A DNA stretch of 64,000 nucleotides from Bacillus norwichensis. GTDB lineage: Bacteria > Bacillota > Bacilli > Bacillales > Bacillaceae_C. The DNA is taken from the NCBI RefSeq assembly GCF_014836955.1, contig NZ_JACSPV010000021.1, positions 1 through 64,000 on the forward strand, in the 5' to 3' direction. Positions 42,334 to 51,015 of this stretch are shown here, in pieces (position 1 is the first letter of the stretch; every line of letters begins with the position of its first letter). The notes beneath the pieces are model-generated. The model worked only from the letters and a program-made list of their open reading frames with translations. It made no database searches and had not been told where the DNA came from. The translations under genes and the position numbers were made by a program.

Positions 42334-43300
42334 GGAAAAAGAACCTCTTCTGCAGATTAAGCAATTACAGAAATATTTTCCGATTAACAATCCATTAGGA
42401 AAAACAGTCAGCCATGTGAAAGCGGTAAATGATGTTACTTTTAATTTATATGAGAAAGAAACATTAGGACTGGTAGGGGAATCGGGATGCGGAAAAAGCA
42501 CGACTGGCCGAACGATATTGCGGTTAACGGAGCCGACCTCGGGAGAGGCATGGTACAAGGGAAAAGATATTTTCAAGATGAAACCTAAAGAGTTTCTATC
42601 CATTAGAAAAGAGATGCAAATGGTTTTCCAAGATCCACATTCTTCTCTTAATCCTAAGAAGAGGATCGGCTACAGTGTCGAGGAGCCGATGAAGATTCAG
42701 GGAATCGGTACGAAGGCAGAACGGATGGAAAAAGCGATGGAATTGCTGAATAAAGTAGGCCTTCGCAGGGATCAATATTATCGATATCCCCACGAGTTTT
42801 CAGGAGGACAAAGGCAAAGAATTGGCCTTGCACGGGCACTGGCCGTCAACCCGCAGATGATTATCTGTGACGAGCCAGTTTCGGCTCTGGATGTATCTAT
42901 CCAGTCGCAAGTGATTAATCTGTTGCAAGAGCTTCAGGAGGAATATGGACAATCCTATCTGTTTATTGCTCATGACTTGAGTGTTGTTCGTCATATTTCA
43001 GACCGAATTGGTGTCATGTATTTGGGGAGCATTGTTGAGTTGGCCCCAACAGACGAGTTATTTTCCAACCCGATGCACCCTTATACCCAAGCCCTATTAT
43101 CGGCCATCCCGGTTGCTGATCCAAAGAACAAAAGAGACCGGATTGTCATTAAAGGGGATGTCCCATCACCGTCAAACTTGCCGGAGGGATGTGTCTTCCA
43201 TACAAGATGTCCGTATGCAATGGAACGCTGCAAGACAGAGGTCCCTATTTTAAAAGAGGGAACTAATGGGCATCAAATAGCCTGTCATTTGTATGAGTAG
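42317..43300 (+). CDS. ABC transporter ATP-binding protein (DppF/OppF type)
   Basis: A 327-residue ATPase, partner of the preceding one. Walker A GESGCGKS, signature FSGGQRQRIGLARAL, Walker B MIICDEPVSALD and the C-terminal GCVFHTRCPYAMERC are all present. The ATG lies inside the end of the upstream gene with GAGGAGG before it. It is the last gene of the ABC operon; a strong terminator follows. Confidence 0.93.
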   Translation: MLPQYKEKEPLLQIKQLQKYFPINNPLGKTVSHVKAVNDVTFNLYEKETLGLVGESGCGKSTTGRTILRLTEPTSGEAWYKGKDIFKMKPKEFLSIRKEMQMVFQDPHSSLNPKKRIGYSVEEPMKIQGIGTKAERMEKAMELLNKVGLRRDQYYRYPHEFSGGQRQRIGLARALAVNPQMIICDEPVSALDVSIQSQVINLLQELQEEYGQSYLFIAHDLSVVRHISDRIGVMYLGSIVELAPTDELFSNPMHPYTQALLSAIPVADPKNKRDRIVIKGDVPSPSNLPEGCVFHTRCPYAMERCKTEVPILKEGTNGHQIACHLYE

Positions 43301-43318
43301 AGTGCCTGCAGTGATGAG

Positions 43319-43362
43319 AAAGAGTTCTTAATCATTTTTGAATTTAAGAACTCTTTTTTATA
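43319..43362 (+). terminator. Terminator of the ABC transporter operon
   Basis: AAAGAGTTCTTAA/TTAAGAACTCTTT arms followed by TTTTAT. Confidence 0.88.
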
Positions 43363-43368
43363 TGAGTA

Positions 43369-43406
43369 AATGTAAGCGTTGACAATAAGAAAACTACAGT
43401 TTATTA
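43369..43406 (+). promoter_or_regulatory. SigA promoter with overlapping cre-like site
   Basis: TTGACA (-35) with a 17-base spacer and TATTAT (-10, about 43402-43407). The cre-like ATGTAAGCGTTGACA (14 of 15) shares the -35 bases, so CcpA binding would block RNA polymerase directly. Confidence 0.7.
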
Positions 43407-43407
43407 T

Positions 43408-43431
43408 ACTAGTAATACCGGTACTACCAGT
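43408..43431. promoter_or_regulatory. 24-base palindrome, candidate GntR-type operator
   Basis: Left half ACTAGTAATACC and right half GGTACTACCAGT are reverse complements at 10 of 12 positions, centred on ACCGGT. The site lies just downstream of the -10 box and about 50 bases before the D-2-hydroxyacid dehydrogenase start. FadR-subfamily GntR proteins bind such TNGT-ACNA-type dyads, and a GntR gene is the second gene downstream. Confidence 0.65.
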
Positions 43432-43478
43432 TGGACGGATGAAATTACAGTAGTTTATTAATTAGAGAGGAGCACCCT

Positions 43479-44450
43479 ATGAGTTTTCTTATATATATAC
43501 CTCAGGATATTGAAGATGAAGGAAAAAGGTATTTATCGGAAAAAGGATATGACTATAAAATCGGTACTGACATTTCCGAGGATTCTTTAATTAAAGAGGT
43601 AGTCGATTGTGATGCCATTCTTACCAGGTCTAACGCAATGATAAATAAGAACGTAATTAATGCCGCAAAGAAACTTAAAGTGATAGCTAAATATGGTGTA
43701 GGTTTAGACAACATCGATATTGAAGAGGCTACAAAAAGACGCATTTTCGTAACCAACACGCCTGAGGCAAATGCAAATGTTGTTGCAGAACATGTAATGG
43801 CTTTTATTCTTGCCCTTTCCAAGAATTTATTACCAATGGATAAAGAATTGAGAAAAGGAAACTTCGCTTTTAGAAATAAGTGCTTTAGTGTGGATTTGGA
43901 GCATAAGACCTTAGGAATTATTGGACTAGGAAGAATTGGACGCCTTGTTGCTAAAAAAGCGTATTATGGTTTTGACATGGAAGTCATTGGATTCGATCCT
44001 TACATAAAATCCTCTATACCTGATGTAAAGAAAGTAGACAATATCGATCGTATATTTACAGACTCGGATTTTATCAGTCTTCACTTGCCTTTGACTGAAA
44101 GGACAAAAGGGGTCATAGGTAAAAGAGAATTTGCCATGATGAAGCCATCAGCTTATTTTGTCAATGCTGCTAGAGGTGGAGTCGTAAATGAGGGCGATTT
44201 AACAGAAGCTCTGAAACAAGAACAAATTGCTGGAGCAGGGATTGATGTGTTTGAACAGGAGCCGCCTAAGGGAAACAATCCTCTGTTTTCATTGGAAAAT
44301 GTAATTTTAACTCCTCATAGTGCTGCGCTGTCAATCGAAGGGGCTCAACGGATGTCACTGCATGCTGCAATGCAGGTGGATCAAGTTCTTAGCGGCGAAA
44401 AGCCGAAGTGGGCTGTAAATGAGAGGGAACTTATTAGGAATATTAGGTAG
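43479..44450 (+). CDS. D-2-hydroxyacid dehydrogenase (first copy)
   Basis: A 323-residue NAD(P)-dependent dehydrogenase of the phosphoglycerate dehydrogenase/glyoxylate reductase family. The nucleotide loop is GLGRIG (149-154). Catalytic residues are Arg232 (NAARGG), Glu261 (EQEPP) and His280 (TPHSA). It lacks the C-terminal ACT regulatory domain of biosynthetic SerA, so a catabolic role with a hydroxyacid or 2-oxoacid is likely. It is the first gene behind the promoter/operator at 43.4 kb and precedes the GntR gene. The exact substrate is not visible. Confidence 0.88.
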   Translation: MSFLIYIPQDIEDEGKRYLSEKGYDYKIGTDISEDSLIKEVVDCDAILTRSNAMINKNVINAAKKLKVIAKYGVGLDNIDIEEATKRRIFVTNTPEANANVVAEHVMAFILALSKNLLPMDKELRKGNFAFRNKCFSVDLEHKTLGIIGLGRIGRLVAKKAYYGFDMEVIGFDPYIKSSIPDVKKVDNIDRIFTDSDFISLHLPLTERTKGVIGKREFAMMKPSAYFVNAARGGVVNEGDLTEALKQEQIAGAGIDVFEQEPPKGNNPLFSLENVILTPHSAALSIEGAQRMSLHAAMQVDQVLSGEKPKWAVNERELIRNIR

Positions 44451-44522
44451 TGAAAAATCGGAATCTTAAGATTAAATGATTGATTTTTCCATAAAAGGTC
44501 ATTAATTAAGAAGGAGAAACAA

Positions 44523-45224
44523 ATGAATAATTTACTATACAGTGACATTGTTGGAGAAATAGAAAAAAAGATTATGACTGACGAATTGAAAGAAGACAGT
44601 AAACTGCCTTCTGAAAGGGAATTGGCAGTCCATTACGATGTCAGCCGAAATGTTGTTAGAGAAGCCCTAACTGAATTGCGTGTAAAGGGGCTGGTTACAA
44701 TCAAACCTGGCAAAGGTGTTTACGTGACAAAGCCAAACGAAGACATCGTAACTGAATCCCTTCACAGGGTATTACATTCCAATGATGTCACTCTTGAAAA
44801 TATTTTAGATGTGCGTGAAAAACTGGAAATATTGATCATTGAGCAAGCTGTTGAAAAAGCAAGTCCATCATGTCTGAGTGAACTGAAAAAAATATATGAA
44901 CAAATGGAAAAAAATAAATATTTGGTTCACAAGTATATTGAAAGTGATGCTGAGTTTCATTTAAATATTGCCAAAGCGACTCAAAATAAAGCATTGTATG
45001 TACTTATACATTCTTTTTTCGATTTAACCGAAAGGGAGCTTTTTAGAATTACCACATATACACCAACAAGTGTGCATGATGCTCAGAGACATCATTCTTT
45101 GTTAGTCGATGCCATTGAAACTAGAAATAAAGCTTTAGCTATTTCGGTCATTAAAGAACATATGGGGTTGTTAAGAGAAGAAATAAAAATGTTAAGAGAA
45201 CAAGGGGTTTTGAAAGAGGAGTGA
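44523..45224 (+). CDS. GntR family regulator, FadR subfamily (FCD domain)
   Basis: A 233-residue regulator. The N-terminal wHTH is seen in LPSERELAVHYDVSRNVVREALTELRVKGLV with wing PGKGVYV. The C-terminal FCD domain has the metal-binding pattern: Asp/His in DAEFHLNIA, then HH in QRHHSLL and a late His in KEHMGLL. FCD regulators usually sense small carboxylates such as lactate, glycolate, pyruvate or sugar acids. The ATG follows AAGGAG. It probably controls the 43.4 kb operon and perhaps the TRAP genes downstream through the 24-base palindrome (inference). Confidence 0.92.
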   Translation: MNNLLYSDIVGEIEKKIMTDELKEDSKLPSERELAVHYDVSRNVVREALTELRVKGLVTIKPGKGVYVTKPNEDIVTESLHRVLHSNDVTLENILDVREKLEILIIEQAVEKASPSCLSELKKIYEQMEKNKYLVHKYIESDAEFHLNIAKATQNKALYVLIHSFFDLTERELFRITTYTPTSVHDAQRHHSLLVDAIETRNKALAISVIKEHMGLLREEIKMLREQGVLKEE

Positions 45225-45409
45225 GGTTAAGCTTTGGACAGTAAATGGAAAACTAGCCGTCATTCGGATCGGATGACATGATTGGTGTAAAAGGCCAGCT
45301 TCTATCTGTCACTCAAGCCTGTTTGGTGGAGTGAAAGAAGCGGCCGTCACGGTACAGCAGGTTATTTGAATAAGATATTGGTTTCAATTAAGTCCAAGAG
45401 GTGAATCAT

Positions 45410-47065
45410 TTGATCTGGGATACTATTAAAATTGCAAAAGAGATGGAGAGTCTGACTGTTGATCTGGTCAAGGTGCAAAGTGTAAACGGTACCGAGGGAG
45501 AAGTGCATATAGCTGAAAAAATAGAAAATATTTTAAGAGGTTTCTCCTATTTTAAAGCAAACGCTGATCAAGTATGGACAAAAACGGTTGATCATGATTT
45601 TTTGGGAAGAAAAAGTGTATTCGCGCTATTGAAAAGTGAAAGTCCATCCAAAAAAACAGTCCTGCTTCATGCACACTCTGATACCGTTACAATCGACGAC
45701 TTTGGTGACATAAAAGATCTCGCTGTGCAACCGTACAAACTCATGGAGAAGTTGAAAGATGTAAATTTATTACCTGATGTCAAAGCTGATTTGGAGTCCG
45801 GTGACTGGGTTTTCGGTCGAGGGACGGTCGATATGAAGAGCGGGATCGCTGCGCATCTACTTGTTTTAAAGTATCTATCTGAAAACAGGAACGTCTTTTC
45901 GGGAAACATTTTATTCATGGCAAATCCTATTGAGGAAACTACTCATGGTGGAATCATCGATGCTCTTCCCGAGTTGGAATATCTCCAGTCAGAGGAAGAA
46001 TTGGAATTTGAATGTGCCATAAATACTGATTTTGTTGGTCCTTTATACAGTGGAGATAATACAAGGTATATTTATTTGGGTTCTGTAGGAAAGCTTTTGC
46101 CTGCTTTTTATATTAAAGGAAAGGAGACGCATGTAGGGCAAGCTTATGAAGGGCTAGATCCAAATCTAATCGCTTCTGAAATAACAAGTAGAATAGATTT
46201 AAATGCCGATTTGGCCGACGAAGCAGAAGGGGAAGTGACACAGCCTCCGGTCACATTAAAACAAAAAGATTTAAAGCCTACATACAATGTGCAAACTCCA
46301 ATTTCGAGTTTCCTATATTTCAATTATTATGTCCATCAAATCACGCCTGATAGAGTATTGGACCAGTTGTCTCGGATAGCCGAAAATTCCTTTGATGATG
46401 TTATCAACAAATTGAATTCTGAGTACAGAAAATATTGTGAAAGATCAGGCGTGGAGTTCAAACAGCTACCGTGGAAGAGAAGAGTAATGACCTATTCAGC
46501 ACTTTTTGAAAAAGTTTACGGATTGCACGGAGAAGAAGTGAATAAGCGTTTAGGAGGAATTTTGGATCAACATGCAGCACATATGGATCCAAGGGAAGTG
46601 GGACGCTTGATGGTGGAGGAATTGTTGCTTCTTGATGACGACCAGTCACCAGTGATTGTTTTATTTTTTGCTACACCTTATGTCCCAAGAAACTTTGTGA
46701 AGGGTCAGACGGAAAAGGAAAAGGATCTGCTGGAAAAATTGCATTCACTTATTAGAGAAACAGCTTCCGAGACTGGTGACACATTCGCCATCCATAAATT
46801 TTTTCCATCTCTTACTGACAGTAGCTATTTATGCCTCGATGATACCGATACAGAGATTGAAATACTTAAGAAAAACTACCCAGGAATGGATAGTTTATAT
46901 CCTGTCCCAATTGAAAAAATAAGGAAGCTGAATGTTCCAGCCTTAAACTTTGGCACATGGGGTAAAGATGCCCATAAAAAAACGGAGCGTGTTTATAAAC
47001 CATATACGTTTGGTGTACTGCCTTCCTTAATAAAGAATTATTGCTTGAAGGTATTGAATGAATAA
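45410..47065 (+). CDS. M20 family metallopeptidase, RocB-like
   Basis: A 551-residue zinc hydrolase of the M20 family, with the large size and layout of B. subtilis RocB (about 566 aa). The dinuclear-zinc pattern is visible: HAHSDTV, FGRGTVDMKSG, and EETTHGG with the general-base Glu. M20 enzymes hydrolyse N-acyl amino acids or small peptides; RocB belongs to the arginine-use regulon, but its reaction is not well defined to my knowledge. AGAGGTG precedes a TTG at 45410 by 6 bases, so I use that rather than the GTG at 45401. It lies between the GntR gene and the second hydroxyacid dehydrogenase, so a role in freeing a hydroxy- or amino acid from an amide is possible. Confidence 0.85.
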   Translation: MIWDTIKIAKEMESLTVDLVKVQSVNGTEGEVHIAEKIENILRGFSYFKANADQVWTKTVDHDFLGRKSVFALLKSESPSKKTVLLHAHSDTVTIDDFGDIKDLAVQPYKLMEKLKDVNLLPDVKADLESGDWVFGRGTVDMKSGIAAHLLVLKYLSENRNVFSGNILFMANPIEETTHGGIIDALPELEYLQSEEELEFECAINTDFVGPLYSGDNTRYIYLGSVGKLLPAFYIKGKETHVGQAYEGLDPNLIASEITSRIDLNADLADEAEGEVTQPPVTLKQKDLKPTYNVQTPISSFLYFNYYVHQITPDRVLDQLSRIAENSFDDVINKLNSEYRKYCERSGVEFKQLPWKRRVMTYSALFEKVYGLHGEEVNKRLGGILDQHAAHMDPREVGRLMVEELLLLDDDQSPVIVLFFATPYVPRNFVKGQTEKEKDLLEKLHSLIRETASETGDTFAIHKFFPSLTDSSYLCLDDTDTEIEILKKNYPGMDSLYPVPIEKIRKLNVPALNFGTWGKDAHKKTERVYKPYTFGVLPSLIKNYCLKVLNE

Positions 47066-47089
47066 CTTCTTGGGGAAAGGGTGTTACTT

Positions 47090-48037
47090 ATGGTACTGAT
47101 CACAGTCTTTGATATGCCTGATGAACATGTTTCACGAATAAAAGAAATCACTGGTATGCCGGTCTATGTTGATCCGAATCTGAAAAAACAAAATGTGCCA
47201 TTAGATAAAATAGAAATCTTAATCACCTATGGTTTAGAGATTATCAATGCTGATTTACTCGACCGCATGCCGGCTTTAAAATGGATCCAGGTATTTCAGA
47301 CAGGAGTGGAGCATATTCCACTGTCTGAGATCCATAATCGGGGAATATTGCTTACGAATGTAAAAGGATTATATGGTAAGCCGATGTCGGAATATGTCAT
47401 GAGCATTTTGTTATACATAACACGCGATATACCGCGTTTTGTACGTAATCAAAAATTCCATCGTTATGATAGAGAAGAATTAGTGGACGAAGTGAACGGC
47501 AAGACGATAGGGATCTTTGGAACTGGCATGATTGGCCAGGAAGTAGCCAAAAAAGCGAAAGCTTTTGACATGAAAGTGCTTGGATTCAATACATCGGGCC
47601 GCCCAGTGCCTTCTTTTGATGTGGTATACACATGGGACAGCAAAGAAGAGATGCTACAGCAGTGTGATTTCATCGTGTTACTGCTTCCTGAAACGGAGCA
47701 GACACGAAAATTCATCAGTGAAAAAGAATTAAAACTAATGAAAAATGATGCTTATCTGATCAACATCGGGCGCGGGCCGCTTATTGATGAAAACGCTTTA
47801 ATTTATAGCGTTAATAACGGAGAGATTAGAGGTGCGGCTTTGGACGTATTTGATATAGAGCCTCTTCCGGAGAAGAGTCCTCTTTGGGATGTTGACAATA
47901 TACTTATTACACCGCATTTATCAGGGAAGTCAGTCCGTTTTTTTGGACGCTGCATTGATATTTTTGAAACAAATTTCCGGGCTTATCAGGAAGAAAAAGA
48001 AATGAAATTTCAGGTAGATCCTGTTCGCGGTTATTGA
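47090..48037 (+). CDS. D-2-hydroxyacid dehydrogenase (second copy)
   Basis: A 315-residue dehydrogenase only distantly like the first copy at 43479. The nucleotide loop is FGTGMIG; catalytic Arg, Glu and His are in NIGRGP, FDIEPLP and TPHLSG. The sequence resembles the glyoxylate/hydroxypyruvate reductase (GhrA-like) branch. I chose the ATG at 47090, with AAAGG upstream, over the GTG at 47081. It ends 36 bases before the TRAP binding-protein gene, so it is probably the first enzyme acting on, or making, the transported hydroxyacid. Confidence 0.87.
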   Translation: MVLITVFDMPDEHVSRIKEITGMPVYVDPNLKKQNVPLDKIEILITYGLEIINADLLDRMPALKWIQVFQTGVEHIPLSEIHNRGILLTNVKGLYGKPMSEYVMSILLYITRDIPRFVRNQKFHRYDREELVDEVNGKTIGIFGTGMIGQEVAKKAKAFDMKVLGFNTSGRPVPSFDVVYTWDSKEEMLQQCDFIVLLLPETEQTRKFISEKELKLMKNDAYLINIGRGPLIDENALIYSVNNGEIRGAALDVFDIEPLPEKSPLWDVDNILITPHLSGKSVRFFGRCIDIFETNFRAYQEEKEMKFQVDPVRGY

Positions 48038-48073
48038 TGATTACTATAAAAACTGATTAGTTGGAGGGAAAAA

Positions 48074-49123
48074 ATGTTGAAAACTTTAAAGAAAAAGCCT
48101 TTTATGTTGGTCCTGACTCTATTGATTTTGTTGTCCATGCTGGCTGCTTGTTCATCTGGATCTGATAAGGCAAGTGGAGACAAAGGAAAGAGCGGCTCTG
48201 GAGATCAATATACAATCAGGGTTGCCTATTCTGTACCCGAAGATCACGCATCTCATATTGCTGGATTGGCATTTAAGGAAGATATTGAAGCAAAGTCTGA
48301 CGGGAAAATTAAAGTAGAACTATTTCCAAACGGTCAGCTTTACGCATCTGACAGGGAAGCAGTTGAAGCGGTTCAGCTGGGAAATATTGAAATGACAGTT
48401 ATAGCAACACCGACAATGGCAACATTTGCACCCGAATTTTCCATTTTTGACTTGCCGTTCTTGTTTGACTCTAGAGAAGCAGCTTATAAAGCGATGGATG
48501 GAGAGCTTGGTAATGCTCTAAATGAAAAAGTAGATGAAATCGGCTTGGTCAGTCTTGGATATGGAGAAAATGGCTTTAGACATTTAGTTAATAACAAGCA
48601 TAAGATTGAAAAGCCTGAGGATATGAAAGGCCTTAAAATGAGAGTTATGGAAAACAAAGTGTATGAGGATATGTTTAATGCACTGGGAGCGAATTCATCA
48701 CCGTTAGCGTTTGGTGAATTATACTCCGCACTTCAGCAAGGTGTCTTTGACGGAATGGACAATCCGATCTCTTTGATCTCTTCTATGAAGTTCTATGAAG
48801 TGCAAAAGTATTTGACATTGAGCAGCCATACATTTGCTCCAATTATTTCGGTAATTAATAAAGATTATTTTGAGGGTATGCCTGAAGACCTTCAAGCAAC
48901 TTTGAAAGAATCTATGACTGATGTCTATAACAAAACACAGCGTGAAACAACTCAACAGCAGGATGAAGAAAAACTAAAAGAGTTGGAAAAAGATATGGAA
49001 ATCAACGAATTAACTGCGAAGCAGAAAAAGGCATTTGCTGATGCATTGCAGCCAATCTTTGATAAATACTCCGGGGAAATTGGAGAGGACCTTATCGAAA
49101 TGGCAAAAGCAGCTAACGAATAA
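48074..49123 (+). CDS. TRAP transporter solute-binding lipoprotein (DctP family)
   Basis: A 349-residue substrate-binding protein for a tripartite ATP-independent periplasmic (TRAP) importer. The signal peptide ends in a lipobox (MLAAC), so it is lipid-anchored. The mature DctP domain starts YTIRVAYSVPEDHASHIAGLAFKEDIE. The carboxylate-clamp Arg of the family is likely in LKMRVMENKVYEDMF, and the segment ALGANSSPLAFGELYSALQQGVFDGMDNP is strongly diagnostic. Ligands are almost always organic acids. The ATG has GGAGGG upstream. Confidence 0.94.
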   Translation: MLKTLKKKPFMLVLTLLILLSMLAACSSGSDKASGDKGKSGSGDQYTIRVAYSVPEDHASHIAGLAFKEDIEAKSDGKIKVELFPNGQLYASDREAVEAVQLGNIEMTVIATPTMATFAPEFSIFDLPFLFDSREAAYKAMDGELGNALNEKVDEIGLVSLGYGENGFRHLVNNKHKIEKPEDMKGLKMRVMENKVYEDMFNALGANSSPLAFGELYSALQQGVFDGMDNPISLISSMKFYEVQKYLTLSSHTFAPIISVINKDYFEGMPEDLQATLKESMTDVYNKTQRETTQQQDEEKLKELEKDMEINELTAKQKKAFADALQPIFDKYSGEIGEDLIEMAKAANE

Positions 49124-49164
49124 AGTATTGCTGTGTTTTCTCAAAAGAAGAGGGAGTTTGATCA

Positions 49165-49674
49165 ATGAAACTCAAAAAGATTTTAAATGAGAAGCTTGAA
49201 GAATGGGTATTGGTGGCAAGTATGGTGTTTTTGGTCATTTTAGTGGTTGGACAAGTATTTGCCAGGTATGTAATGAACTTTTCAATAGGCTGGAGCGAGG
49301 AGTTGGCACGCTATCTATTAATTTGGATAGCGTGGATTGCTGCTAGTTATGCCGTAACTCAGAGCGCTCATATACGGGTTGAAATTATCAAGGACCGCTT
49401 CTCTAGGCGAATCAAACAAATGATAGAGTTGGTAGTTCTAATTATATGGTTCGGATTTGCTGCGTTTTTGGCGATTGAAGGAACAAATTTTATCTTACAG
49501 GTCCAGGCTACAAACCAGGTAAGTCCGTCTCTTGGGGTTGATATGTGGATCGTGTATCTGGCAGTTCCTGTCGGTGGAGTATTAATGGGCATCCGCTTGA
49601 TTCAGCAGGCGATCCTGATTTTTAAAGATCCGAAGCAATTAGAAAACGCATCACCACACGATTTAAACCAATAA
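49165..49674 (+). CDS. TRAP transporter small permease (DctQ family)
   Basis: A 169-residue membrane protein with four TM segments. FARYVMNFSIGWSEELARYLLIWIAWIAASYAV is the DctQ signature. It forms the complex with the DctM protein encoded 35 bases downstream. Start after AGAGGGAG. Confidence 0.93.
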   Translation: MKLKKILNEKLEEWVLVASMVFLVILVVGQVFARYVMNFSIGWSEELARYLLIWIAWIAASYAVTQSAHIRVEIIKDRFSRRIKQMIELVVLIIWFGFAAFLAIEGTNFILQVQATNQVSPSLGVDMWIVYLAVPVGGVLMGIRLIQQAILIFKDPKQLENASPHDLNQ

Positions 49675-49708
49675 TCCACATGGATTATGATAAGCGAGGA
49701 GGATCCCC

Positions 49709-50992
49709 TTGACGATAGCGGTTTTATTTGGAACTTTGTTTCTTCTAATCTTTTTAAGTGTACCGATTGGTATTTCGATTGGTGTGGCAACTCTGATTAC
49801 CATTATATTTGCAGCGGATAATATTAGTCTCGGTACGATTGCACAGAAATCATTTACATCATTGGATTCATTTCCGCTAATGGCCATTCCGTTTTTTACT
49901 CTAGCGGGGATTCTTATGGGGAAAGGCGGAATCTCCAAAAGGCTACTGGACTTTGCCGGTTCCCTAGTGGGATTTATGACAGGCGGTTTGGCAATGGTGA
50001 CGGTATTGGCCTGCATGTTTTTTGCTGCGATTTCAGGGTCTGGTCCGGCAACAGTTGCCGCAATCGGTTCCTTCATGATCCCTGCCATGCAGGCGAAGAA
50101 ATACGGCGATGGTTTTTCACCGGCCCTAACCGCTACGGCGGGCTCCATTGGTGTTGTTATTCCGCCTAGTATTCCATTTGTATTGTTAGGTGTTACCGGA
50201 AGCCTATCTATCAGCGATTTGTTTATGGCGGGTGTTTTTCCGGGAGTATTAATTGGTATTCTACTTATGGTCGCTTCCTTTATCATTATTACACTAAGAA
50301 AAGTAGATAATGAAAAAGAAAAGATGCAATTGAAACGCGTATGGGAGACTTTTTACAAGGCCATCTGGGCCTTGCTGACACCGGTTATTGTACTAGGCGG
50401 AATTTATGCGGGAATCTTTACTCCAACCGAAGCTGCTGCAATTGCCATTGTCTACGGGCTTATCGTGGGGGCATTCATTTACCGTGAATTAAAATGGAAG
50501 GATATTTATGACAGTGTCATAGAAACAATCAAAATTACCGGTGCCACATTATATATGGTTGGATTGTCCATAGCTTTTGCCTACTTGCTAACAATTGAAC
50601 GGATACCGTCTAAGATTGCGGAAAGTATCATGGGGGCTTCTGACAACCCAATTATTATTTTACTATTAATCAACCTCTTCTTATTAATAGTTGGAGCATT
50701 CGTCGATACGATTGCTGCCATCGTTATTTTGACGCCTATACTATTACCTGTCGCTGTACAGATAGGGGTGGATCCTATTCACTTTGGCGTCATTATGGTG
50801 GTGAACTTGGCGATTGGGTTTATCACTCCCCCAGTAGGAGTCAACCTGTTCGTAGCATCTGCGGTGGGAAAAGTGCCGTTTGATACTGTGGCTAGAGGAA
50901 TTTTACCTTTGTTTCTCACAATGCTTGTTGCATTGGCAATCATCACTTATGTACCACAATTGTCGTTGTGGCTCCCTAACCTGATGAAATAG
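49709..50992 (+). CDS. TRAP transporter large permease (DctM family)
   Basis: A 427-residue sodium-coupled transport subunit with about 12 hydrophobic segments. Family markers are SFPLMAIPFFTLAGILMG, AAISGSGPATVAAIGSFMIPAM, TAGSIGVVIPPSIPFVLLG (here TATAGSIGVVIPPS) and the C-terminal LAIGFITPPVGVNLFVAS. It starts with TTG, with GAGGAGG upstream. Complete DctP, DctQ and DctM genes in order indicate a functional importer. Confidence 0.94.
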   Translation: MTIAVLFGTLFLLIFLSVPIGISIGVATLITIIFAADNISLGTIAQKSFTSLDSFPLMAIPFFTLAGILMGKGGISKRLLDFAGSLVGFMTGGLAMVTVLACMFFAAISGSGPATVAAIGSFMIPAMQAKKYGDGFSPALTATAGSIGVVIPPSIPFVLLGVTGSLSISDLFMAGVFPGVLIGILLMVASFIIITLRKVDNEKEKMQLKRVWETFYKAIWALLTPVIVLGGIYAGIFTPTEAAAIAIVYGLIVGAFIYRELKWKDIYDSVIETIKITGATLYMVGLSIAFAYLLTIERIPSKIAESIMGASDNPIIILLLINLFLLIVGAFVDTIAAIVILTPILLPVAVQIGVDPIHFGVIMVVNLAIGFITPPVGVNLFVASAVGKVPFDTVARGILPLFLTMLVALAIITYVPQLSLWLPNLMK

Positions 50993-51015
50993 AGATTGAA
51001 GGAGTGTACAGAACA

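Noticed and set aside
49663-50286. A 207-codon minus-strand frame opposite the TRAP dctM gene
   Set aside because: Antisense of a clear transmembrane protein; no start signal.
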